A stretch of DNA of 64,000 nt, from the NCBI RefSeq assembly GCF_000003815.2, contig NC_049979.1, positions 23,768,724 through 23,832,723 on the forward strand, written 5' to 3'. The notes beneath the pieces are model-generated. The model was not told the origin of the DNA, searched no databases, and saw nothing but the letters and a program-made list of their open reading frames with translations. This document shows positions 25,583 to 46,046 of this stretch, piece by piece. A program made the translations under genes and the position numbers. This DNA comes from Branchiostoma floridae (lineage: Eukaryota > Chordata > Leptocardii > Amphioxiformes > Branchiostomatidae). Numbering within the stretch: the stretch's first letter is position 1; every line of letters starts with the position of its first letter.

Positions 25583-26092
25583 TTTGCTGGATATGTGGAA
25601 AATAACGCACCTGGCGGCTAAAAGGCTAAGTGCAGATATCAGCCACTGCACGCGAAATTTGACAGTCGACAGACAGACAGACATACAAACAAACAAACAC
25701 ACTATGAAGACTTATTTTGCACGTTATAATGCAGTATTGAATCGTGACGTTTTTATGATAACGCTATTTTTTCTAATGCCTCTACCCAAGGACTTCTGCT
25801 GATTGAACATCATGCTTTTGATTCCCGCCATATCAGTCAAGTGATGTGTTATGTTTGTGTTCCTGACTGATTCTAACTTTATGTGAGGCAAAATCCATAA
25901 CACGAACATATAAACGTTCACTTGAATTTACTAATCAGTTGATGAAATCGAAGGCAGTTCCTTCTCTGTACTTGAACGCAATAAACACCGTGACTGTAGT
26001 TAGAACGGCGGGTGCATGGATCAAAAGCGACCTCTAGCAGTTTATTGAATTAATGCAACTTCTCTTCTTGTCCCTTACACCCTGGCGGACGA

Positions 26093-26377
26093 TCAGTTCG
26101 TGATCAAATGGACGAGTTGCACCACTTCCGTTGCATCAAGTTGACTTCCAATCTTTTGGAGGGTTTTGGCGACATTGAAGCGGACGTTAGGGGCAGCATT
26201 TGCAGCGAGCTTTACGACGACAGGCAGGAAGATCTTCAGCGCGATATCACTTGACGTTTCACCATGTTTTCTTTTACCGCATAATACTGCAATAATATTT
26301 TTCACCGCCACACGGCGCTTTTGATCCATGGCGATACGGCTCGGTATACTAGTATTTTGCTTGCCCAATGTGTTCAC
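26093..26377 (-). pseudogene. Partial duplicate of PPP2R1A exon 15, still an open reading frame of 78-94 aa
   Basis: This frame contains a HEAT-repeat segment (LPVVVKLAANAAPNVRFNVA, KTLQKIGSQLDAT) almost identical to exon 15 of the PPP2R1A gene 2.5 kb away on the same strand. The nucleotide match starts sharply at 26110 (against 28880) and shows only 5 mismatches over the first 87 columns by eye, including about 22 bp of intron, so it is a DNA-level copy, not a retrocopy. The splice donor GT of the parent is GG here. The same change turns the overlapping TAA stop into GAA, and the frame reads on to EVVQLVHLITN and stop. The N-terminal part is unrelated to PP2A; the inner ATG at 26329 has strong context (gccATGG). 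It may be a dead fragment, a cryptic exon or a young small gene. Expression is unknown. Confidence 0.6.
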
Positions 26378-27748
26378 AACTGTCGGTTTCTCTGGGTATA
26401 ACGGTATTCAAATACAACGAATAATGCTTACAGAGCGACACTTCATTCCTGGCTAAATTGGCATTTTGTCCATCATTTTCTTATTTATGAATAAGAAAGA
26501 ATGATAACGATTGTTAATAGCTGGGCATGAAAGAATTCTAATGGTTTATTTGGGGGGGCCATATGGATGACATTACCAAGTTTTATCGTTATGTAGTTAT
26601 ATGATTCTTTAATTAAGCAAAAAAAGGACTGTTTTTTAATGATTATAGACACTAGTAATTAGTAGTAGTGGTATGTACCAAAGTGATGTATTTTTGTCAT
26701 ATAACAATAAATAATATTGGGGACAATAGAACTTGATGACATCATGATGTGGTCAAACAATCACATTTAAAATTCTTTTGTGCCCAGCTATCAAAATTCC
26801 TTGTAACCATTTTCTAAATTCATTTATGAGAAACCAATGGATGGTCAAAATTTCAACTTAGCCTGGAAGGAAACTTTTAGAAGCCTCCTTGATTCATATG
26901 TCGTGTGATGAGGATTAGCATTTTCAGGAAAACTTCTTTCTGAAAATCTCATCTGACCCTTAAGCTGAAGTTGTACAGATGGGCTATGAACTAAGATTCT
27001 ATGATGATGCTTCCTGATCATGTGAATGTCAAAATCCACATCAAGTACCAGTGTGGGTTACAATTTATAGGTACAATGTATATGGCTCTATGTCATCATG
27101 ATTACACTGTTTGACTCTGGGTTAAATCTGGCATAAATATTCATGTTGGCCATTATGTTGCACATAAAAAAATGCACATGTAGGGGAGCATGTGTATGAC
27201 TCAATGATATTGTATAGAAGTGATATATTCATTGGTGATGTGAAAAAAAAGGTATTTCTAGAAGTATAACCACTTGNNNNNNNNNNNNNNNNNNNNNNNN
27301 NNNNNNNNNNNNNNNNNNNNNNNNNNNNNNNNNNNNNNNNNNNNNNNNNNNNNNNNNNNNNNNNNNNNNNNNNNNNNNNNNNNNNNNNNNNNNNNNNNNN
27401 NNNNNNNNNNNNNNNNNNNNNNNNNNNNNNNNNNNACATCATGTTGAACATGTAAAATAGGAAGGCCAAAAAAAAAGGATAATGTTGCATTATAGTATAA
27501 AGGAAAGGCAGACTGTACATAAGAAAACGAGTTCCTAGTATTTCCAATGACATTTTGAGAGAAATGAATACATACTGATCACAACCAAAACACAGGATCT
27601 GCAAATCTGCAAGTTAGAGTCAACATGTCTCTACAAGTGACACGTTCGGATGTATTTATATTAGAATAGTGACACTTTTACAGTAGAATGGTGTACAATT
27701 CACAAATGTGACGACCAAATTCTGGTGTAGATAAGCCTCCTCTTAGCA
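26378..27748. other. Interval between the PP2A-like fragment and PPP2R1A
   Basis: It is AT-rich with no supported gene and includes the 159-N gap 27277-27435. The part next to 27748 must carry the PPP2R1A 3' UTR. Confidence 0.6.
27277..27435. other. Assembly gap (159 N)
   Basis: Unknown bases, just downstream of the PPP2R1A stop codon. Confidence 1.
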
Positions 27749-36710
<8,962 letters not shown>

Positions 36711-37069
36711 TTTGAAACTCTTCTCCCTGAAATCAGACCGGTGGACGGGTTTCTTACATGTAATTTCAGGGGTAACGTCAAGGTGTTGAAAGCACGCGAG
36801 ATGTTGTGAGACTCTGCGAGATTATGTCATGTCAATCAATATTGTAAAGCGTCCTCTGGCGGTTAAGGTAAAGTAGACAGGATCTTCAATTCATGGTGTC
36901 TGTGATATCAAACAAGACGAAATTATGGGTCCCAATTTAATATGCATTGGCAGAAATTCGGACAAATATGATAACATCAAGTGGGCAAAGTGCGCATCTT
37001 TCTTTCTCAGTTTTTCTTTCTGACATTTCTTTCTGGCCTAACGCCGGACACAAAAAAAATGACAAAATA

Positions 37070-37133
37070 GAAAGCCCGATAAAAACGACTAAAAAAACGT
37101 TAAAAACAGCCGGAGCCTAACCTCTGCTTGGAG
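37070..37133. mobile_element. Half copy of the MITE found at 42561-42746
   Basis: GAAAGCCCGATAAAAACGAC followed by CCTCTGCTTGGAGAG matches the right arm of the element at 42561-42746. I do not find its left arm, so it is a truncated copy. Confidence 0.55.
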
Positions 37134-37150
37134 AGTAAAATTTTCCATCC

Positions 37151-37258
37151 TCACTACGAATTACGTGAAATAAAATAGCTTCACTACGAATTACGTGAAA
37201 TGAAATAGCTTCCCTACGAATTACGGGAAATTAAAAGGCCTACCTACGCCTTACGGAA
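37151..37258. repeat. 30-bp tandem repeat, three full units and a partial
   Basis: Units built on TCACTACGAATTACGTGAAA at 37151, 37181, 37211 and 37241, decaying towards the right. It lies about 440 bp upstream of the PPP2R1A start. Confidence 0.85.
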
Positions 37259-38355
37259 AAGAGCATACAGACCCTCCGTTATTGTTGCTTTCTGAACGAT
37301 TTTCGTGTCGACTACATGCAATTCGGGTTGACGGCAGCCATTGGGGGAACAGCGGAAGGGCGGGGTAACAGAGGAATTACACCGGGGGTAAGGATGAACG
37401 ACGGGGGCACAGATGCCCCAGATGAAGTACAGCAGGGGTTAAGTGCTATGTAATATTTGGACAATACAAAAAGTAGAGTTTCCTGCCATTTCTTCACATA
37501 GTAAGCTAAATCTACCTTTTAGCATTGAATACCAAGGTTCAGTGAGAGAAGTTACATCAGTGCATCATACAAACATGTCTACAAACTGTGATCTTCCTAC
37601 ATGCTCCATGCTTCCTAGGGAAACACACCCACATCTGGCTTATCACATTCTTGTGTGCCTGACTGCACAGTGGGGTGTCTGATGACAGTTTCACCATAAT
37701 TCCATAATTTTTGTAAAATGTAATGAGCCTGTAATCTTGCAAGATTTCTTGTAGTTATGAGGGGAATATAACCTCAGCTTATTTATACCCTACAAAATAG
37801 ACTAAGTGCATGATTATATCCTATTCTGAAGTGAAAAAAAATTGAGTGTTTTCAAAGAAGAAAATCTTGATTGTTCTCCCCTGTATGTAGTCACCCTGAA
37901 GTGTGATGAACTCATTACCCTACCCCCTAGGGTGCCTACTGGAGGCCTGGAAGTTGCTGTTTACAGACAAGAGGGTCTAACTCTGGGGGGGCACAGAGAT
38001 AACACTACGTAGCATACCTTTAAAAGTCCGGGGGGGGGGGGAGGTGAACGGGTACGGAGAAAAGCTGAAGGAGTTAGGTGGGGGTGTGATAATCCAGAAC
38101 CAGAAAATGAGCCCGAATGCTACATGTGCTACTTACCGTCTGACCGTGTCCAAAATCTGTTTGTACAATGTGCTTGTAGTAAAACTGAGTAAAAGCTGGA
38201 TCATCCCCAGAAATCTGTCTTCATAGGCTCTTCCTCCTTCACTAGTACTACGCATGTTCAGATCAATTAAAACTTTCAACCAATTCGACCTGTTTTCCTG
38301 GTTGTCTAGTTGTCAAAGAGTTGTCTAGAAAACAGATTCTGGACAGGCAGCCATC

Positions 38356-41300
38356 ATGGCAGGACGTACTGTTTACTACAGTGCAATAGTTCTGCTGCTG
38401 TGTGTGGTACAGTTCAGTCGGACTTCCGATGATCCAGACTCACACTACACTAACTACTGGGTGGTACGGGTACCCGGTGGGGAAACAGCCGCACGCAACG
38501 TGGCTGCTAGGAACGGGTTCAAATACCTCCATAAGTTTGACCATCTTGCTGACCACTACACCCTAATCCATGAGAAGACAGAAGCGCGGTCCAAAAGAAG
38601 TGCGGATGACGAGAACGCAAAGCTGGCGTCCGATTCACAGGTGCACTGGTTGGCCCAACAGGTGGCCCACGAGCGGGTGAAACGACAGCTGTTCGCAGAT
38701 GATCCCTTTGCTTTCAAAGAGCAGTCCTTCGTTGGAGACGAGTATCCCGATATCTCACTCAGTGAGATCAGGAGGGAGGAGGTAATGGCAAAGAGGGGAG
38801 ACATACCAGGAGAGCAGAGTTCTGCAGCAGAGAAGGAAAAGAAGGGCTCTGATGCCGAGGCACGGGCAGTCGTGAATGAGTTTGTGAACTCTGTCATTGA
38901 GGAAGGCCACAGCCAGAAGGTGGAGGACATGATCCAGTTCAACGACCCAGGGTATAGCAGGATGTGGTATTTGCATAATGATGGCCAAACGAAGGGACCA
39001 AGAGGTTTGGACATCAACGTGATCCCAGCCTGGGTGAATGGTTACACGGGGAAGGGCATTGTGGCAACCATTGTTGACGACGGGTTGGACTACACCCATC
39101 CAGATCTGAAGAGAAACTACGACCCAGAGGCCAGTTTTGACTACTCAGACCCATCGAACTTGAATGGAAACCCTATGCCCGTTGCTACTGCGAGGGATCA
39201 AATGCATCATGGTACAAGGTGTGCCGGTGAAGTTGCCATGGAGGCCAACAATGGGAACTGTGGAGTGGGCGTGGCATATGAAGCTAAAGTCGGAGGGATC
39301 CGACTGATTACTGGCCCTACGAGTGATGCCCAGGAAGCGGCCTCCCTCAGTCACAAGCGGGACCACATCGACGTCTACTCCTGCTGCTGGGGGCCGCCAG
39401 ACAGCGGCAGGAAAGTGCAGAAACCGGGCGAACTGGTCACCAGGATACTCGAGGACTCCACAACCAATGGCAGGAACGGGCGAGGTAACGTCTACGTCTG
39501 GGCTTCAGGAAACGGTGGTCACAAGGATGACGACTGCGGAGCGGATGGATACGTCTCCAGTATCTACACCCTTGCTGTTGGATCTATCAGTGTGGATGGC
39601 CTGTCAGCCTACTACAGCGAGTCATGTTCCCCCACTATGGCCGTGGTACCGACTGGGGGACAGCACAGGCTCGACAATTTTAATGGCGACTTGGCAGACA
39701 TGATCAAGCGGGGAGAAGTTTACGAGCAGAACGTGATCACAACTGACCAGGGCCACAGGTGCACTGACCGCTTCCAGGGAACGTCCAGTGCAGCTCCATT
39801 GGCCACCGGAATTGTTGCGCTGACCCTCCAAGCCAATCCTGACCTGACCTGGCGTGACGTTCAGCACATCGTAGTCCGGGGTGCCAAAGTGCCCAACCCA
39901 TCTGAACGAGGCTGGAATCTCAATGGTGCAGGCCTGCCAGTCCACCACCTGTACGGATTTGGCATGATGGATGCTGGTGCCATGGTGAAGCTGGCCCAAG
40001 AATGGACCCCTGTGGGACACCAGCGCCGCTGCACTGTTAAGTATGATGGCCCAGAACGCGATATCCCGGCTGGAGGAGAAGTTGAGCTGGAGCTGAGGAC
40101 AGCCGGTTGCCATGACACCAGAGACCAGGTGGAGGTACTGGAACACGTGCAGTCTGTCATGACCATCGACCATGAGCGGCGGGGAGACCTGTCCGTCAAA
40201 CTCACCTCTCCTAAGGGGACGGAGTCACAGCTCATGTCCACGCGATCAAGGGACGACAGCACGGACGGGTTCCAGGAGTGGGCTTTCATGACGGTGTACA
40301 ACTGGGGCGAGGATCCCTTGGGAACGTGGAAGGTGACCGTGAAGGACAACCCCTCAGAGACCAGACGCAAGAGGAGCTATGAAGATGGACCTGTGGGAAC
40401 GGTAAGTTGGGCAAAATATATCAATTTATTGAGAAATATTGATAAGCTCTTCCCAAATTTTAGGTACCGTCCTACTATGATTGTTGTTATAAAGTCTTAT
40501 GGATATGCACAATGTAGCACTGCCATGGCATCCTCACATGGTGATGCTAGTTTTGTCTGTTGGGCTGCCAGGTCATAACGCAGAATGGGCATGAAATGAT
40601 CTTCATTGACGCAACAAAAGCACAGCGACTCTCGCAAGGTTCACCAAAGCTATATATGAAGAAACAAATGGATGCAAATGAATTAACCTACAGTTGTTTC
40701 ACTTGTTTGTATTTACCCATTATTTGTATACATGGTACCGGTGAGGTGAGGTGAGGTGTATACAGTAAGTGATATTACTAGAACGTACTTGTATAAGGGA
40801 GGGAAGTTCGATTGCCTTGTTTCAACCTTCAATACCTATGGACAAGTTGGCCTCATAACCCATAGGCAAACAGCTCTAAACATCAAATGACTAATGATAT
40901 GAATAACTTTATTGCGCAACAATTGTAACAGTTACAATGTATGGCAATGTGAACAACTATATACTAATACAAATAACTAACAACTAATGTAATATAATAT
41001 AACAGTATAAACAATCTAGTGAGTATCATAAAGCATTATCTCTTGACTTTGAATGTTCCTTGTACTTTTTCAGGTGAGGGCGTGGTCACTGGTTCTATGG
41101 GGAACACGGGATGAGGACAAGTTCAACGCACGGGCTGCAGAAATGAAGAAAGCCGACCGCTGCGTGAACGCACAAGACAAGGAAGATTGTGCTCTCAAGG
41201 CACTCGTCAGCGAATTCACCAAGGATTTCACAGGTGAGGTCATGCCAAAGGACATCATCCCTGCAGATGAGATGGAAAGCCAAAAGTCGGGGGCGGAAGG

Positions 41301-41409
41301 TATGAGTAGTATCGACGCGATAATCAACTCCTTCAAAGGTGCTCTCGAAAATCTACTACGTCTACGGGGGAAGGGCAATGAAGGCGACAAGAGCTCTACA
41401 GACTCGTAA
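38356..41409 (+). CDS. Kexin/furin-type proprotein convertase (PCSK family), divergent
   Basis: Exons 38356-40401 and 41074-41409 (GTAAGT donor, TTTTTCAG acceptor, phase 0) encode 793 aa. The family cleaves secreted precursors after basic residues in the secretory pathway. Visible: signal peptide (about 1-23); prodomain with an internal RSKR at 78-81 and the expected maturation site ERVKR-Q at 110/111; an extra acidic segment 111-194; a catalytic domain starting near FNDPGYSRMWYL (195) with triad Asp241 (IVDDG), His285 (HHGTRCAGE) and Ser477 (GTSSAAPLA), and oxyanion Asn386 (ASGNGG), so the enzyme should be active; a P domain with RRGDL near 607 and WGEDPLGTW; a dibasic RRKR at 670-673; and LVLWGT in exon 2. 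It has no transmembrane or Cys-rich tail; the end is charged and helix-like. Paralogue assignment (furin, PC4 or PC1-like) is unclear. One intron is few for this family. It is divergently placed 1.6 kb from PPP2R1A. Confidence 0.9.
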
Positions 41410-42560
41410 TTTCATCAGCAACATGGAGTGACAAGACCGAGAGTGGCTAAAACATCAAATCAATGACTTAGAAGCTCTCATCCAGACCATGCAAATTAAG
41501 GAGAATTCTAGAAAGTTTTGTACCACAGTAACAGTCAGTAACATTTACGCAACTTTCCTGGAGTATAATAAGCATCATATCATTTTCTAATATTATATAA
41601 CATTATATAATATTAAGTACATAAGTGTCACTGAGCAGTTTTCTTGTACATGTATATGGAGAGCTCAATAGGTGTAACCCTGACGGTGCTGCAATACACA
41701 GTATGACTCCAACTACTACTAATATGTCTTTCTTTAATATGTTTAATAGCAAGAGTTGTGGTGATAGGGATTGTGAAGACACATTCTGTTTGTCATAGAG
41801 TTTTTGACTCTCATGATATCACCAATAATGTAAGTCGTGCAATACCTGGTGAATATGGCTCAGGCCGAATGATGTATCAAGGTTAAATAAAGGTTGGAAA
41901 AAAAATGTTATAAAATTGCTGACTCTAACTGTAAATTTAGAGGGTTAGATCGTCAATGGCACTCTCAACTTGGTACGGTGAAATAAAATGGTGACAGCAT
42001 TTTTCTTTGCAAAACATTAGGGTTCAGCATACAGTTTATTGTTCGATAGTACAATATAATGTAGTGAGAAATATCAGCGCCTGTTCAGATGTGATGAAGT
42101 TGATAGCTAACCCAAAACTGAGTGGTGGGTGTCAGCAAGACATGCTGCGTTGGCTCGTCTATGTTCTCGCTATAATCTCTCGTAATGGCGGCATACTCAA
42201 TGACTGAATTGAAGACCTTTATTGTACTTATATACCACTGGGCTAAGTACAGGTCGTAGCAAAAGAATACATGACAAATACATGATTCATTGAAATATAT
42301 ACGATGTCAACCAACACAAGAATCATATCCTACGACTACGAAGTGATGTCGACTTCTTGTTTCTTTGTGATACTGCCAAATGTAACAGCAGATATGTTTT
42401 ACAATCAAAGGTTTGTCTAAATTCGTTAGGAATGTGAATTGTCTGTGTTACTTAGGTGTATGAAGTAGATAAACAGGTTCTACCAGTCTATAAAGTTCAG
42501 CTCTCTCTTTGTTTTTGTTGTATAATCTATCTGCCTGAAGATAGTGATGCATTACATACC

Positions 42561-42746
42561 CTCCAAGCAGAGGTTCGGCTCCCACTATTTTATGACGTGT
42601 TTTAGTTGTTTTTATCGGGCTTTCTTTTTTGTACTGTTTTCTTAGTATCCATTAGTATCATCCTTCAGTTTGGCTGCATGGAGGAAAATAGAAAGCCCGA
42701 CAAAAACGACTAAAACACGGCCTTAGTTGAACCTCTGCTTGAAGAG
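42561..42746. mobile_element. MITE with CTCCAAGCAGAGGTT ends
   Basis: CTCCAAGCAGAGGTT on the left is mirrored by AACCTCTGCTTGAAGAG on the right. The arms stay similar for about 60 bp (GTTTTTATCGGGCTTTC against GAAAGCCCGACAAAAAC). No clear target duplication was found. Confidence 0.65.
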
Positions 42747-43508
42747 AAGTGTTGAATGTAGATGAATAGATAACATTCATCTCCATGCAGATGTTGAAAG
42801 GCAAAATCATATAATTTCTACCCTGGGAAAACCAAACTCTTAAGAGCCGGCGCGCAAAGAGTTACCGATCTCGCAACACCGCCCGCCCGACGATCCAGCT
42901 GGCCTCACCTATCGCTTAATTGCCTCTCGGCATATTAAAGTGGGGTGGGTAGTGGTAGTGGGGCGGGTGTATAGTTGCGGGCGCCCGTGAGGCAGGCGGC
43001 ATCGGTAACTCTCGTTTGCATCGCTTCTTTGAGTTTGGTTTCCCAGCGTATATAATTTCTCAGGCTTCCAGTTTCAATGAGCGGTGGGCCTTTCCTGCTC
43101 CGTGGAACCAGGAGCTTGACAAACATGATGATTCTGTCCGTATAAATCTCTGTAAAGATTAGTACATGCTGTCAACACTCAGCTGGTTGCTCCGATTGTT
43201 TACATCAATCATCATCATGCCACATTCCACAGTAGTTTTTAAACACCAAGTACTCCCTTCATCCACAAGCAATTTAAGTACAAACACTTTGGAACATATT
43301 CAGGACCAAACCAAGACATTTAGATAACACTCCTTTAATACTGCACCTCATGATAATAATCTTAGGAGGGGGGTTAATATAACCATCTTTCTCCCACTGA
43401 TCAAAGTTCAAACACAATGTAATAGAACATGCACGCTTTGAAAACAACCATCTGCCATATGTAACTGTATAGGCACATTCAAAATACACTACTAGTATCA
43501 AATTGATA

Positions 43509-43614
43509 GGTTGGTGGAAAGAGCAGTCCAGTCCAGACTGCGGATAAAGCGGTCCAGTCTGGTTAGAGGACGGCTTTTGCTGCAAGCTGGACTGGACCAC
43601 TCTTTCCACCAACC
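43509..43614. repeat. Foldback repeat, 106 bp, about 26-bp arms
   Basis: GGTTGGTGGAAAGAG plus CAGTCCAGTCC pairs with GGACTGGACCACTCTTTCCACCAACC-type sequence on the right with two mismatches. Small MITE or hairpin; family unknown. Confidence 0.65.
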
Positions 43615-44416
43615 CCGACATTGACTATATCCGCAGCCACAAGTCCATGCAAGAGAAGCATACATGATGTGTATTTTGCTTCTATTCAAGTCCCAGCAAA
43701 ATTTACATGATCTGATAAACATGACTGCTCAGATGCTAGTACATGAAGTAGCTAGTATAATTTTCTATAGTTTTGGGTTTTCATTCTCAACACCAGCATG
43801 TTACACATAAGAAATATACAACAATAGGGCAAAAATACACAAGCACACCATACTGTTCATTTGGCTGTAAGCAAAATATTTCATCACTACGCTACCCTTA
43901 TAAACTACCAGAAATCCATCATGTCTGAGATAGCTTTGTTACATGTAACAATAACGCTGGAGTTGGTTGTCTTATTAACCATTTTGTTTTACAAAGTCAT
44001 GTGTTCAAAATTGCTGCCTTGTATTGTTCACAAACTGGTTAGAAGTATTTTAGGTATGGCAGCAGCCCAAGGCAAGTATCTCCCCCCCCCCCACACACAC
44101 ACACATAAAGTGGGGTTAAAAAATGTGTGTCAAAGACTCAAAGGTGTAATTGATAAAATCTCCAGGGTTTCCACACAAGTCAACAGCAACTGCAATATAC
44201 ACTAAGTACATGATCTTGGATCACAATGGTCACATCTGACAGAGTTAGTCAACAAAAATCCTACTGAGGCTTGTCCCTCAACACTAAAACATGTATACTG
44301 TGCATCATTTAATCTTACATAGGGATGTAATGATGTAGGGAAAACAAAATATGTGTAGAAAAACTGTTGGGGTTTGTCATACTGTCTGGCATAATTCCTA
44401 ATTTCAACAAGCAGAT

Positions 44417-44557
44417 TAGCCTGGGTACCATCCGATTTCCACCGGGCTCCTTACACTTTCTACCCTTTTTATAGGGTACCCTATAAAAAGGGTAGAAAGT
44501 GTATACATGGATGTGTATTAAAGGAGCCCCGGTAGAAATCGGATGGTACCCAGGCTA
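44417..44557. mobile_element. 141-bp hairpin element with TAGCCTGGGTACCATCC ends
   Basis: Outer arms of about 35 bp (TAGCCTGGGTACCATCCGAT...) and an inner perfect palindrome around GGGTACCC (ACACTTTCTACCC arms) make almost the whole element self-complementary. The flanking 9-mers CAAGCAGAT and AGAGCAGAC match at 6 positions, consistent with an old 9-bp duplication. Confidence 0.75.
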
Positions 44558-44631
44558 AGAGCAGACACTTATAACATGTTAATCATAGGAAAAATTACAA
44601 TTTCCCCCCTTCTCAAAAGTGTATGACAAAC

Positions 44632-44753
44632 TAGCCTGAGTACCATCCTCTGTAGTGATTCAATCCTCTTGTTTTCTAATCACAGAGTGGTAAGGTGGTT
44701 AGCAAGCACAAGGATTGAGCCAGCAGTCACTACGGAGGATGGTACTCAGGCTA
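44632..44753. mobile_element. 122-bp element with TAGCCTGAGTACCATCC ends
   Basis: The ends are inverted copies differing by one base from those of 44417-44557. The flanking 9-mers ATGACAAAC and ATGGCAACC match at 7 of 9. Probably the same family, only 75 bp away. Confidence 0.75.
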
Positions 44754-45579
44754 ATGGCAACCTTCTTCAAGTTTGTGACCTAGTAAATCTTGCCAGTTGC
44801 AAGAGACTGGAGGAAAGTACAGATAGGAAAGTCACATTTTGGTAAAATGAAATGCAATGGAGGGAGGGTAAGGTTTCACAATGGGTTTATAATGACAAGA
44901 GTCAACTTTGGAAAATAGCCCTTTGACATCTACATTTTCATAACAATAAGCTGGTGCTGAGAATGTTTTTTTCTCAAACCACTTTAAAAGATGTTTACAG
45001 ATTGGAAAAAGAAATAACAACAGCAGGTCCCTTAAAAGTCATAGACTGGTTCAACAATATGATTACCCAACAAGGGTTGATACAGTATATTTAATTACTG
45101 TACAATCAGCATATGGTACAGTCCTGGGTCAGATATGATTCTTATAATAGCTTTACTCTGTGGGTAACAGGACACAGACATTTTTCTAAGCCAATGGATC
45201 CATGGCAATTACAAATCACTAATTGTTATATCCACATATTCTGGAATAGCAAGATGGGAAAGCCAGTGGCAGGATCGATCTTGATCCTATGAAATTATGA
45301 AGCCAACACAACAACCCACATACATGTATTCAATACTTAGACATGATTGTATATATCTTATATACATACACATCTAGGAATGTATCAATGCACATCTCAC
45401 ACACACACAAATACCCATCGCACATTGACCACAACATACAGATACAGTCACCTTAGCAGTACAATGCCATCCCTGCTGTGCTTTGTTTGCTGTTTACAGT
45501 ATATTGGTACAAAATGATACAGTACACTTGTAGTGCTGGTGTACGGGCAGAAAAAAAATCATATCTAGGGTACATTTTA

Positions 45580-46046
45580 CAAGGGTGATCAATAAGTTTG
45601 CGGCCTCATCCGGAAGTAAAGAGCATGACTCAAATTTTGGGATATAATTACAAGCTCTTCATTAATGTCTTTAACTTCTGATCATTAGGATGGACAATTG
45701 AGCTGCAATCTGAGGTCTACGGGTCAACTTGCTTTATTGAAAGTCAGATACCCACTTTTTTCTACCTAGAATATGAAAGGATCCCTCTTCAAAGATATTG
45801 AGTCTTGTAGATTTCATGGCATTAGGAACACGACCCACACGGGTCTGATCACAGTTCATCACTTTTCTTGCCACTTGCCTACTGATCTTCAAAAGGACGT
45901 CGACTGGAAATTTATGACCACAATGATTTGAAATTCGGTGCATATTGATAAAATACTTCATGAAGTATACAGTAAAAATACCTGGAAATCTTAGTCATGC
46001 ACCTTATTTCTGGGTGAGGCTACAAAAACTTATTGATCAACCCTCA
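45580..46046. mobile_element. Tc1/mariner-like MITE, 467 bp
   Basis: AGGGTGATCAATAAGTTTG at the left mirrors AAACTTATTGATCAACCCT at the right, with TA just outside both ends (45578-45579 and 46047-46048). GATCAATAAGTTT ends and TA targets fit Tc1/mariner. The inner 75-aa frame has no DDE transposase motifs. Confidence 0.65.

Larger units (their letters stand above)
36711..38355. other. Divergent interval between PPP2R1A and the convertase
   Basis: It should contain both promoters. It also holds part of a MITE (37070-37133), a 30-bp tandem array (37151-37258) and a 12-G run near 38028-38040 where base count is doubtful. No gene is visible. Confidence 0.55.

Noticed and set aside
26110-26300. 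Alternative last exon of PPP2R1A at the exon 15 copy
   Set aside because: The nearest AG (before TATTATGCG) would enter one base out of the PP2A phase, so a clean splice would shift the frame.
38556-40370. Minus-strand frames of 114-183 aa opposite the convertase
   Set aside because: Shadows of the GC-richer coding strand; no homology of their own.
45734-45961. Mariner transposase remnant in the 75-aa minus-strand frame
   Set aside because: No DDE-type catalytic spacing or helix-turn-helix recognisable; treated as part of a MITE.
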